Below are positions 1-6,931 of a stretch of DNA of 7,055 nt, one piece after another; position 1 is the first letter of the stretch, and each line of letters starts with the position of its first letter. The notes beneath the pieces were generated by a model. The model was not told the origin of the DNA and made no database searches. It was given only the letters and a program-made list of their open reading frames with translations. Source of the DNA: Segetibacter sp. (GTDB lineage: Bacteria > Bacteroidota > Bacteroidia > Chitinophagales > Chitinophagaceae); NCBI GenBank assembly GCA_030146445.1, contig JASLBT010000226.1:1-7055 (forward strand), written 5' to 3'. A program made the position numbers and the translations under genes.

Positions 1-896
1 TTTTAGCCTGTTGGCTTTGTTCTTTCTACCGATCACGAAAACCCTTGCGATGTTGAACCCAAAGTGAATATCACCATTCCCCCATCGGCCTTCGGTTTCA
101 GTAATAAAGGTGCGCTCGGTCATTCCGATGGAATTGGAGAAATGCAGCTGGAATACGTGGCCGCCGGTTTCAATATCCACGCCCAGTGATAACGAATTCC
201 GGGTTCCCGGAAGTTTGTATTCAGGCAGCACATAATAGTATTCTGCATTAATGCTAATTCGCTTTGAGATCTTTTGGCGCCCGCCAATTCCGATAGCTAT
301 GTTGTCGTTTGGTTCAGAGACTCTTTGAACAATGTTCCGGTGAATGATCGTGGGCATAATCTGTAGCGAGGTATTTTCGCTGAACTTTCTTCCGATCACC
401 AAGTGGTAACAATAGAAAAGTTTATCGCTGAAATTTGCGTTTTTTCCCGTGTCATTTGCAATGGTATTCAGCATCACTGATGCTAGTACACTTACCGTCA
501 CCGGCATGTTGTGGTAACCTGATGACTGACGTAACAACTTGTATTTTACGAAGCCGTCTAATTGCTTCTGAAACGTACTTCTTCCTGCACCGATCAAAAG
601 CCTGTCGGTAATACCATAATCGAGACCTATGCGCATACTGGCATGGTCAAAGCCGAACAACTCCCTGATACCGTCGCTAACCGGGTTGAAGCGGTGCGAT
701 ATCTTGAAGTCAAGTATGCCCTTCCAACGTCTTCTACAGAGTGCCCATTGATCAGGCGGGTTGTTTTAAATGTCGCCGTGCTATAGTTGGTACGTTTAGC
801 GTCAGCCTTTTTGCTGTCTTCGTCCAATACCTTAAAAAGATCAATATCCTGCGCCATGAGACTGCCGGAAGAAAAAGCCGCAGCTATTATGAACAT
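1..896 (-). pseudogene. DUF5777-family outer-membrane beta-barrel protein, frameshifted, 3' end beyond window
   Basis: Two reading frames together give one recognisable DUF5777-like protein, a Bacteroidota family of predicted outer-membrane barrels with no established function. From ATG 896 the first frame gives a hydrophobic signal segment ending SLMAQ, then DIDLFKVLDEDSKK and TTRLINGHSVEDVG. The family sequence then continues in another frame from position 720 (GILDFKISHRFNP, ELFGFDHASMRIGLDYG, later GGRQKISKRISINAEYYY) and stays open to position 1, ending FNIARVFVIGRKNK, which looks close to a natural C-terminus. One base is missing near 720-723: an added A or G in the AAGGG run restores VG(K/R)GILDF. 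The start is also uncertain. ATG 896 gives a signal peptide without N-terminal lysines, whereas removing one A from the 6-A run at 898-903 would allow a start MFKNMFIIAAAF at ATG 906. It follows the YceI gene by 31 nt and is probably co-transcribed with it. True pseudogene or sequencing error cannot be decided here. Family call is from memory of conserved segments; fairly sure. Confidence 0.8.
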
Positions 897-927
897 GTTT
901 TTTAAACATAAGACAGTATTGAGTGGG

Positions 928-1470
928 TTATTGGTATTGACAGTCCACATTAATGGCAATGTTCTGAGCGATTTTGTCGCCGACCATCTTGCCTCCTATC
1001 CCGTAATCACTAAGCTTGATGTTGAACTTGCTTTTTGCAGCCACCTTAGCTCCCTTTACGGTAATCGTTCCATTTGCCTGAACAGGTTTAGTCACCCCGT
1101 GTAGCGTAAGGTCGCCTTTTACCTTGGCCGGATACGTTCCGTCCCTGGTGAAATTGATCTCTTTCACATTCGTGATAAATCCTTTGAAAGCCGACTTCGG
1201 AAACTTTGAACTCTCGAGATAGTCTTCATTAAAGTGATCCTCCATCAACTGGTTTTCGAATTCAAAGCCCTTCATCAGTAGCGTAAATACAACCTGGCCA
1301 TTTGTGGGTAACAGTTTGCTTTCAACCTCGCTGTTTTTGGCCTCAATGTCTTCTAACGGGGCGTTAGAGAAAAAGGTGATCTGCCCTGACTTGGTGCTTA
1401 ATATTTTCTGGGCATTTAATGTAGATGTTCCGAGTATTACGGTACATGCAATTAGCAAAAGTGATCTCAT
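928..1470 (-). CDS. YceI-family periplasmic protein
   Basis: A 180-residue secreted protein of the YceI family. These are lipocalin-like barrels that bind isoprenoids such as polyprenols or quinones in the periplasm; the ligand here is unknown. A Sec signal peptide is visible at residues 1-20 (MRSLLLIACTVILGTSTLNA, cleavage before QK). The mature part is a single YceI domain covering about 25-178: FFSNAPLEDIEAKN near the start, the conserved HFNEDYLESSKFPKSAFKG helix-strand region at about 80-98, GDLTLHGVTKPV at about 120-131, and the closing KFNIKLSDYGIGG strand. Length is normal for the family. The start ATG 1470 has an A-rich leader (tatttaaaa) and no Shine-Dalgarno, as usual in Bacteroidota. 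It lies 21 nt after the cytochrome gene and 31 nt before the DUF5777 gene, so it is the middle gene of a probable operon. The family is clear; the physiological role is inferred. Confidence 0.92.
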   Translation of the reverse strand: MRSLLLIACTVILGTSTLNAQKILSTKSGQITFFSNAPLEDIEAKNSEVESKLLPTNGQVVFTLLMKGFEFENQLMEDHFNEDYLESSKFPKSAFKGFITNVKEINFTRDGTYPAKVKGDLTLHGVTKPVQANGTITVKGAKVAAKSKFNIKLSDYGIGGKMVGDKIAQNIAINVDCQYQ

Positions 1471-1491
1471 TTTTAAATAGTGTTTTATAGG

Positions 1492-1881
1492 TTAACTGTC
1501 TAAAGCGCCACTTCTCACCCACGTCCTGATTTTTGCAATATCACATTCTGCAAGCTTGCTTCCCCTAAGTGGCATATGGGTATTTGCAGGACCGGTATGT
1601 GTGATTGATCGAACAAGGCGGCCGTTGTTTGCTAATGAGCGTACAGAATAGGTGTCTGGTTTGTAGCCGGCACCAGTGACGGCGGTTCCGCCATGACAGC
1701 CATAACAACGGGCCGACAAAATACTTACCACTTCGACACTGTACCTGATTACAGCAGTTGTGTCGCAAGCAGGTACAGATGTTGATGCCGCTGAACGGGG
1801 ATAAACCAGTTCTCCTTTGTGGTAATAACAGCCTACAGCAAACACCATCACAACCAGGAGCATTCCTACGGCTTTTTTCAT
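1492..1881 (-). CDS. Lipoprotein mono-haem cytochrome c
   Basis: A 129-residue small c-type cytochrome. Residues 1-18 form a lipoprotein signal (MKKAVGMLLVVMVFAVGC, lipobox AVGC with C18 as lipidation site), so it should be anchored to a membrane facing the periplasm. The haem site is CYGCH at residues 59-63, and M103 in HMPL is the likely distal axial ligand. The order 'VVSILSARCYGCH', then a middle loop, then MP, then CDIAKIRTWVRSGA at the C-terminus matches short cytochromes annotated in Bacteroidota. C39 and C113 are two further cysteines of unknown role. I chose ATG 1881 because it starts MKK; an in-frame GTG at 1890 would add only three residues (MLY). It is the first gene of the cytochrome/YceI/DUF5777 unit, with 173 nt upstream of it. 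Likely job: electron transfer within that envelope module. That function is inferred from domain and context, and no partner is proven. Confidence 0.88.
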   Translation of the reverse strand: MKKAVGMLLVVMVFAVGCYYHKGELVYPRSAASTSVPACDTTAVIRYSVEVVSILSARCYGCHGGTAVTGAGYKPDTYSVRSLANNGRLVRSITHTGPANTHMPLRGSKLAECDIAKIRTWVRSGALDS

Positions 1882-2054
1882 GTACAGCACTTTTTAGTTA
1901 ATTAATCTGCCGCTGCGGGGTTACACCTGGTTTTGAACATCCATCCCCGGGCATCTCATGTATTCAACTATAATCGTACGTGATTACGTGGTACAGAGTT
2001 GCCTTCAGATGGCTTTTGGGCAAAGCTTTTTTGCAACAGAGGAAGATTGTTGAA

Positions 2055-2468
2055 TTATTTAACGATAACGGCGTCTCTGAGTCGAACATCGCTGAGCATG
2101 CCGCTGCAAAAGCCTTTCACTTTTACCTGGTTACCGGCTGCAAGATTATCCCCCGATTCTTTCAAGGTACAATAAACACCTGTCATTGGATCTTCGGACG
2201 ACAACACAATGGTTGATTTACCGTCCTGGCTTTTGTCGACCGAGGTAATGGTCCCGCTCACTTCGATGGCTTTATCCAGGTACTTTGTATTTGCGGCATT
2301 TTCATCAGCCTGGTACTCCCTTACGAGCTGCGTTGCACTAACGGCAATTCCGGCTTCATCTGCAACCGACCGGTTCGGTTTGTTCCACATCCTGTAGCCG
2401 ATTACGGTGCCCACCACGGCGAGCAAAAGGATCACCAATAGGATTTTTCCAAGGTTTTTTTTTCTCAT
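2055..2468 (-). CDS. Membrane-anchored OB-fold protein (tRNA_anti-like family)
   Basis: A 137-residue protein with an N-terminal signal anchor and a small OB-fold-like domain. Residues 1-5 are basic (MRKKN) and 6-24 are a hydrophobic segment without a cleavage site or lipobox, so the domain is probably tethered outside the cytoplasm. Residues about 43-137 resemble the tRNA_anti-like group: VSATQLVREYQADENAANTK, then YLDKAIEVSGTITSV, a central strand pair with C100 (VYCTL), then GNQVKVKGFCSG with C121 and a DVRLRDAVIV end. Despite the family name there is no reason to assume tRNA binding; the ligand is unknown. The two cysteines could pair as a disulfide, but this is not shown. Codons 2-5 contain a run of nine A (2455-2463), a possible slippage site. 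It follows recR by 103 nt and may be read with it or from its own promoter. The family assignment is moderately sure and the function is unknown. Confidence 0.8.
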   Translation of the reverse strand: MRKKNLGKILLVILLLAVVGTVIGYRMWNKPNRSVADEAGIAVSATQLVREYQADENAANTKYLDKAIEVSGTITSVDKSQDGKSTIVLSSEDPMTGVYCTLKESGDNLAAGNQVKVKGFCSGMLSDVRLRDAVIVK

Positions 2469-2512
2469 AAATTCAGTGTTACCGGCGCTAAAGTAATATT
2501 CCGGACCCGCAG

Positions 2513-2543
2513 TTGGCCCGATTTAGTTTGGGAAACCGGCCAA
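2513..2543. repeat. Intergenic inverted repeat between recR and the OB-fold gene
   Basis: TTGGCC at 2513-2518 is the exact inverse of GGCCAA at 2538-2543, with a 19-nt loop. Inside the loop, GTTT (2526-2529) can also pair with AAAC (2533-2536). The hairpin lies 29 nt downstream of the recR stop and 44 nt upstream of the OB-fold start. No T-run follows it on the minus strand, so it is not a standard intrinsic terminator. It could be an RNA 3'-end structure, an operator-like site or chance. Confidence 0.3.
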
Positions 2544-2571
2544 AAGTGATACTAAATAGGGTAATTGATTT

Positions 2572-3189
2572 CTAACCATTAACGTACTGCGAAACCGGCA
2601 GCCTGTTACTAATGCTTCTTGCAAGCGTCATTTCATCAGCGTATTCCAGTTCACCACCAAATGCAATTCCCCGTGCAATCGTGGTAATCTTGCAGGTGTG
2701 TACCTGGAGCTTTTTTTGAATGTAATAAATTGTGGTGTCGCCTTGTATGTTAGGATTGAGCGCAAATATTAGTTCTTCAGTTTCTTCTTTCTGAATGCGG
2801 GTTACCAGCGAATCAATATTCAGTTGGTCAGGCCCTATACCATCGAGTGGAGAAATAATGCCACCAAGTACATGATAAGTTCCGTTGTATTGTTGTGTGC
2901 TTTCTACGGCAATTACGTCACGGATATTCTCTACTACACAAATCAGTTGTTGGTTACGCATCCTGTTGGCACATATAGAACAAATTTCGGCATCACTAAT
3001 GTTTGAGCACCGTTGGCAAAACTTTATCTCTGCCCGCATGCGCGATATGGTCTCACTGAACTGTTGCACTTCAGCTGGCTCCTGTTTTAACAAATGCAAT
3101 ACCAGGCGCAAGGCTGTCTTCTTACCGATACCCGGAAGCCTGGAAAATTCATTCACCGCATTTTCTAAAAGAGAAGAAGGAAGTTGCAT
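2572..3189 (-). CDS. recR: Recombination mediator RecR
   Basis: RecR, a 205-residue cytoplasmic protein that works with RecO (and RecF) to load RecA onto SSB-coated single-stranded DNA in gap repair. Domains in order: helix-hairpin-helix DNA-binding motif at about 16-34 (SRLPGIGKKTALRLVLHLL); a four-cysteine zinc finger with C58, C61, C70 and C73; a Toprim domain from about 82 (ICVVENIRDVIAVE, LGGIISPLDGIGP, then FALNPNIQGD); and the C-terminal signature ARGIAFGGELEYADEMTL at 172-189. Length is normal (about 200 residues). I chose ATG 3189 (MQLPSSLLENAVNEFSRLPG) because family members begin a few residues before this helix; an in-frame start at 3255 would add 22 residues with no family resemblance. 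A TACATTTG box lies 3 nt upstream of this ATG. There is a 222-nt gap to the Ig-like lipoprotein gene upstream, so it probably has its own promoter. All expected residues are present, so it should be active. Confidence 0.97.
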   Translation of the reverse strand: MQLPSSLLENAVNEFSRLPGIGKKTALRLVLHLLKQEPAEVQQFSETISRMRAEIKFCQRCSNISDAEICSICANRMRNQQLICVVENIRDVIAVESTQQYNGTYHVLGGIISPLDGIGPDQLNIDSLVTRIQKEETEELIFALNPNIQGDTTIYYIQKKLQVHTCKITTIARGIAFGGELEYADEMTLARSISNRLPVSQYVNG

Positions 3190-3411
3190 ATACAAATGTA
3201 CTGACGGACGGGGAATGTTGCCGTCGTTTGCCCGGCATTGGTAAGGCATTAACATCCGGCTGGAGCAGGAGCAACCCAGGTTTCAATGGTTTGTTAAGGG
3301 AAGACGATACAACTGCGAAAATATTCACCAATCGGAGGCAACTTGAATTCATGTGCGCTTTAGCGGATATAGTTGGATCTATGCGGATAGATAGCTCGCT
3401 GTGAAACGACA
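3190..3411. other. Gap between the Ig-like lipoprotein gene and recR
   Basis: These 222 bases hold no gene I can support. A minus-strand GTG frame from 3412 to 3149 is open for 87 codons, but its translation shows no domain, signal peptide or natural composition, and it runs into recR. Apart from the TACATTTG box by recR, I see only a short direct repeat, GCGGATA at 3363-3369 and 3383-3389, of unknown meaning. The region probably carries the recR promoter. Confidence 0.5.
3193..3200 (-). promoter_or_regulatory. Possible Bacteroidota -7 box upstream of recR
   Basis: TACATTTG on the minus strand matches the Bacteroidota -7 consensus TAnnTTTG exactly and ends 3 nt before the recR ATG at 3189. 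No convincing TTG (-33) element lies at the usual distance. If used, transcription would begin at or next to the start codon, giving a leaderless mRNA. A six-base match of this kind is expected a few times by chance in the window, so confidence is low. Confidence 0.22.
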
Positions 3412-4818
3412 CTATAACCTGATCTCGGGTTCATTGTCCCAGTTGGCACGCACGGTAAGTTTTGCCCCTATAGATTGAACTATTTCGGGTTGACGGTGTA
3501 CCCCGAAAAATTCACCGGCGTCCCATTTACCATTTCTATTGGCATCGTACAGTATGCGCAAGCCATACTCACCCGGCTTAAATAGTTTACGCGTCCAGTC
3601 ACGCTGCGTAATGGAGTCTGATAAAACAATAACATCGTTTTCTACAATCTGCAGAACGGGGTTTTTCGACAGGTCAAGGTTTGAAAATCGTATTCTAACG
3701 CTGCCGTATTCCTCTTCTTTTTTTGTAGCAAAAACAAGGGTATCATTTTTTGCAAGGCTCAACCCTGCAGAGTCGACGAAAGCATCCTGCTGTATCACGA
3801 GCCTGTACTCCGTGTCGGTTGGCCACGGATGACGAACGAAAAACCGGGATGGGGTTGTATCGCGGCTGATGCTAAAGTTCGTGACAGGCTGGAAATCCTT
3901 GTTGGTCAACTGAATTTTTGTGCTATCAAAAGCGGTAATCTTCCGGTTGAAATCAATCCGGAGCGGTGAGTTCACGTCGTGTTTTCCGGCCTCGAGCGAT
4001 GTAGCGTACCGGAGCACCTTGTCTTGTGTGCCAGCGGGTTGGCGAGTTCCGCCAGCACGAGCCGCTGGTGGCTTGACCGTTTCAGCATAAGCGTAGAGCA
4101 GCCTCGGCGGAGTGCTATCACTAACCACAACAGGAGAGTCAGAAAACGCAAACAACTTTGTTTTATCATCGTAACGACGGGAGTACTCATTCGGCAGTGC
4201 ATACACTGCAAACGTACCCGTTGGCAGATTGCGGAAAACAAAATTACCCTGCCCATCGAGCCGGGTGATGTATCGCGGGCGCTCCTTTGCCACTGCGCTG
4301 TCGTCGAGGCTTCGATGCAGCACAACCAAAAGCGTGCTGTCGGTCTTCCCGGTTTCGGCCAATACAACTTTGCCGGAAAATGAGTTGTAGTCGACAGTGC
4401 GCCCGGTTGAAAATACGTAGCTAAAATTTTTTACGACGTTTCCCTCGTTAACGTCGCGTATCGAGTTGCCGAAGTTGATCGAATAGGTGGTGTTGGCTTC
4501 GAGGGTGTCCTTTAGGCGTACCGTTACGTTACGCAATTTATAGTCGATAAATGGTGGAACTGCCGGGGTGGGAGAAACCAATACGTTTTCGGTAATGTTC
4601 TGTACCTCCACAAATTCGTTAAAGGTAAAAGTGATTCTATTCGTTGAAACATTGAATGCCGAGTCGGGAGGTGTCGCTGCCATAAGGATCGGTGGGAGAC
4701 TGTCTCTAGGCCCGCCGCTGGGAGGGATGATATTCGCGCAACCTGTGCCGCTCAACAGGAACATCATTCCTATAAAGACAGCTAACAAAGTATAGAACAG
4801 GGGCGCAATTTTTTTCAT
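3412..4818 (-). CDS. Ig-like domain lipoprotein (SbsA-type Ig domain)
   Basis: A 468-residue envelope lipoprotein of a type common in Bacteroidota and of unknown function. Residues 1-27 are a lipoprotein signal (MKKIAPLFYTLLAVFIGMMF then LLSGTGC, lipidation at C27; the -3 position is Gly, slightly off consensus). The mature start CANIIPPSGGPRDSLPP is characteristic of this family. An SbsA-like Ig domain follows at about 43-140 (RITFTFNEFVEV ... TTYSINFGNSIRDVNEGN ... YVFSTG). Next comes a prealbumin/carboxypeptidase-regulatory-like segment at about 148-240 (FSGKVV ... RYITRLDGQGNFVFRNLPTG), then a second Ig-like stretch (PLRIDFNRKITAFDSTKI ... LVFATKKEEE). A DANRNGKWDAGEF segment near 425-437 resembles the Ca-binding-like loops often found at the end of such proteins. 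I chose ATG 4818 (MKK); an in-frame TTG at 4827 adds only three residues. It is separated from its neighbours by 133 and 222 nt and is probably transcribed alone. Likely site: outer membrane. Domain borders are approximate. Confidence 0.88.
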   Translation of the reverse strand: MKKIAPLFYTLLAVFIGMMFLLSGTGCANIIPPSGGPRDSLPPILMAATPPDSAFNVSTNRITFTFNEFVEVQNITENVLVSPTPAVPPFIDYKLRNVTVRLKDTLEANTTYSINFGNSIRDVNEGNVVKNFSYVFSTGRTVDYNSFSGKVVLAETGKTDSTLLVVLHRSLDDSAVAKERPRYITRLDGQGNFVFRNLPTGTFAVYALPNEYSRRYDDKTKLFAFSDSPVVVSDSTPPRLLYAYAETVKPPAARAGGTRQPAGTQDKVLRYATSLEAGKHDVNSPLRIDFNRKITAFDSTKIQLTNKDFQPVTNFSISRDTTPSRFFVRHPWPTDTEYRLVIQQDAFVDSAGLSLAKNDTLVFATKKEEEYGSVRIRFSNLDLSKNPVLQIVENDVIVLSDSITQRDWTRKLFKPGEYGLRILYDANRNGKWDAGEFFGVHRQPEIVQSIGAKLTVRANWDNEPEIRL

Positions 4819-4824
4819 CGCATG

Positions 4825-4832
4825 CAAACTTA
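4825..4832 (-). promoter_or_regulatory. Possible Bacteroidota -7 box upstream of the Ig-like lipoprotein gene
   Basis: TAAGTTTG on the minus strand matches TAnnTTTG exactly and ends 6 nt before ATG 4818. As with recR, no clear TTG element is seen 19-22 nt further upstream, and use of this box would give a nearly leaderless transcript. The rest of the 4833-4951 gap shows no terminator-like hairpin with a T-run for the nuclease gene. Confidence 0.22.
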
Positions 4833-4951
4833 GGTGCTATGTACGCTCCTTTGTTTCGGTTTGGTGGTATTTATGTGTTTTTTAGGATTATAGAGCAACA
4901 TATTGCATTGAATAGCAAAGATTATCCACCTTCGTAAACACTACATTGCGC

Positions 4952-6931
4952 TTAGCCTGATGCCTGTACCGGCTCCTCCATTGCCGTTAGGAAGTTGTTT
5001 GACTTGATGAAGTCGCACCAGTAACAATCGGGCTTGCCGCAGCCTGTATAAAAGTCGTGATTTTGTATCTTCTTCCAGGTATCAACAATCTGCTGCGTTA
5101 CTGTTGTCACATCCGCCGGCGTGATCACCAACTTCAACTTCCGGTATTCACAATTGCTCCCTGGTTCGATGAAATCGAATTCGGCGCTCACCACCTGCCA
5201 GTTCTTTTGCTGGTAGTTGTCGACGAGGATTTTATATAACACCGCCTGCCGCCAGTAGTTGCCGCCGTTCGGATTTGAATCGTTGGGAGGATTCATATGC
5301 TGCAACGCTTTTTCGAAGTCGCCGGTTTTGTAATCAACGATGTTTACCTGGCGTCCTTCAAACTCAAGCTTGTCAATCTTCCCTTTTAACGGGACCCCTT
5401 TTACCACCACGTTGCTGATGTTTCTTTCCACAGCAACCACGTGGTTCCAGCTGTACCGGTAATGGTTGTAGTAATTCACAAGAACATTTGCGACATATTG
5501 CATGCGGCGGTTGAATTGTTCCGGGGTAAAACCCTTTTTATTTTGGTTCATAAAGCAGGCAAAGTCGTTAACCAGTTCGTCGGTCGCAGGAAAGCGGTTC
5601 CTCGCTCCCTGCATTTTTTCGAACAAGCGCTGCAAGGCATAGTGCACTGCAGAGCCAAACGCCATGTATTCGTTTCTTCCTGAAGGAATCCGAAGGATAT
5701 AGCAATAGTAAAACGATAACGGACACTGCAGGTAAGTATTCAGCGCCGAAACGCTCATTACAAACTTATCGACCAACCTGCTAATCAAAGCTTCTTCAAC
5801 TTTTTCGATCCTGGGCTTACCATGCCGGGATGAGTTACCAGCAGAATAATTGTAAACGATGCGGTCGGTGTTCGTGGAAAGGCCGGGTGAGGTATTCCTG
5901 GTCGTCGTAACGATTTCCGGCGCTTCTGCGCTGCCGCCATCTCCAGTATGGCAGTAAGAAATAACCAGCTGTTTTGTTCCAGGCGCCGACAGCAAATACT
6001 GCTTTAGTGGTTGAAAGTCGTTCCCGGGCAGGACCTCAGCGATACTACTTGCCTCGAGTTTAAACTCGTCATTAGCCATTACGAAGACATAGGGCCGGTG
6101 ATGTACTTTGGCCTCCAGCTTCGTAAGGAGTTGCACTCCGATGCTGTCGCCGTTAGATAGCAGCATGGTTACGGGTACACGTTGCCTGATCTTTCGGTCC
6201 AACAATGCCATCAACGCCGGCAGGTTGAGTGACAAATCTTCGGCTGTTGCGCCTTGCACAAATCCAACAAAAGCGCGGATCATTTGCAGGAGCAAATCTT
6301 TGCCGGGTTGTTGCATGATATGATCCATAAAAATCTTCTCGCAGACGACTTTTTCGATCAACAGCTCAGGGCTTAAGTTTGATGCATCAGCAATGAGTTG
6401 CTCAAGCATCGTTGCGGCGGTCTTCATGCCGGCGGGTAATTCCTGATCGAAAAGCGTCGTAGCGTGTCCGTGGCTTTTATCCGCCAGCTTCTTTCTTAAC
6501 GAGCATACATCTGCTTTTGATTGCACATGATAAGCTTCGACGGCTAGCTTCGAGATTTCACTTGCGGGTATTGCAAACAAGTCGAGATGCAGCAGACGGA
6601 AAAGCAAGTCGTCGCCACTGTAGGGTACATGCTGCTCAGCAGCCAGGTACCTGAGTAGTACCAATATCCGTTTTATAACCGGTTGATCGAGTATATCAAT
6701 CGTGACGTTGCTGTATACGGGAATGCCTTGTAGTGCGAGACTGTTGGCCATTTTGGCTGCAAGCTCCTCCCGGAGATAGATAGAGATGTCGGCCGGGGCA
6801 ACGCCGGTTTTGATCAGCGCAGCAATTTGCACAACAACGCCCTCCATCTCGTGTCGAGGTATCTCATAGCCCACAGGCTCAGGATGGTCCTGGTGTGCGA
6901 ACGATGAAACGGGGCCGGGTTGATCAACCAT
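4952..6931 (-). CDS. Degenerate SF1 helicase-like / RecB-type PD-(D/E)XK nuclease protein, probably a 5'-truncated reading frame
   Basis: The 659-residue frame matches the C-terminal part of UvrD-like helicase-nuclease fusions of Bacteroidota. Residues about 17-120 are the helicase 2A entry (PVGYEIPRHEMEGVVVQIA, then ADISIYLREE, GIPVYSNVTIDILDQPVIKR, LLRYLAAEQ, LLFRLLHLDLFAIP), and about 120-260 the 2B-like helical insert. At 265-285 the motif V region reads VQLLTKLEAKVHHRPYVFVM, lacking the usual HxxKGLEF residues. At 306-326 the motif VI region reads FQPLKQYLLSAPGTKQLVIS, with the arginine finger and YVALTRA lost. The RecB-type nuclease domain (about 390-645) looks complete: AFGSAVH (H430), GKID (D520), VDYKTG (D533, K535) and RQAVLY (Q562, Y566). 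Cysteines C403, C631, C636 and C639 could hold an Fe-S cluster as in AddB, though the spacing is not classical. Full-length homologues are about 1050 residues, so roughly 400 are missing. An in-frame TAG sits two codons before ATG 6931, and the preceding frame ends at 6924. Likely role: DNA end processing as nuclease, or pseudogene remnant. Confidence 0.8.
   Translation of the reverse strand: MVDQPGPVSSFAHQDHPEPVGYEIPRHEMEGVVVQIAALIKTGVAPADISIYLREELAAKMANSLALQGIPVYSNVTIDILDQPVIKRILVLLRYLAAEQHVPYSGDDLLFRLLHLDLFAIPASEISKLAVEAYHVQSKADVCSLRKKLADKSHGHATTLFDQELPAGMKTAATMLEQLIADASNLSPELLIEKVVCEKIFMDHIMQQPGKDLLLQMIRAFVGFVQGATAEDLSLNLPALMALLDRKIRQRVPVTMLLSNGDSIGVQLLTKLEAKVHHRPYVFVMANDEFKLEASSIAEVLPGNDFQPLKQYLLSAPGTKQLVISYCHTGDGGSAEAPEIVTTTRNTSPGLSTNTDRIVYNYSAGNSSRHGKPRIEKVEEALISRLVDKFVMSVSALNTYLQCPLSFYYCYILRIPSGRNEYMAFGSAVHYALQRLFEKMQGARNRFPATDELVNDFACFMNQNKKGFTPEQFNRRMQYVANVLVNYYNHYRYSWNHVVAVERNISNVVVKGVPLKGKIDKLEFEGRQVNIVDYKTGDFEKALQHMNPPNDSNPNGGNYWRQAVLYKILVDNYQQKNWQVVSAEFDFIEPGSNCEYRKLKLVITPADVTTVTQQIVDTWKKIQNHDFYTGCGKPDCYWCDFIKSNNFLTAMEEPVQASG

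Noticed and set aside
562..1104. Two plus-strand open frames (562-786 and 787-1104).
   Set aside because: Both are antisense to the DUF5777 and YceI coding sequence, with no domain content of their own.
1565..1768. A 67-codon minus-strand frame inside the cytochrome gene.
   Set aside because: It is an alternative frame of the CYGCH-containing gene and shows no protein features.
1977..1990. Direct repeat TACGTG-AT-TACGTG upstream of the cytochrome gene.
   Set aside because: Two six-base copies are too short to support an operator claim, and no regulator gene is nearby.
2012..2032. GCTTT-loop-AAAGC followed by six T on the plus strand, resembling an intrinsic terminator.
   Set aside because: No plus-strand gene precedes it, the stem is only five base pairs, and on the minus strand the T-run is on the wrong side.
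3190..3255. A 22-residue N-terminal extension of RecR.
   Set aside because: RecR proteins start close to the MQLPSSLLENAV helix; the extension has no family resemblance.
3149..3412. An 87-codon minus-strand frame starting with GTG at 3412 directly at the stop of the Ig-like gene.
   Set aside because: Its translation has no recognisable domain or signal and runs 41 nt into recR; the open frame looks like chance.
3979..4383. A 134-codon plus-strand open frame.
   Set aside because: It lies wholly inside the well-supported Ig-like lipoprotein gene on the other strand, and its translation looks like a shadow.
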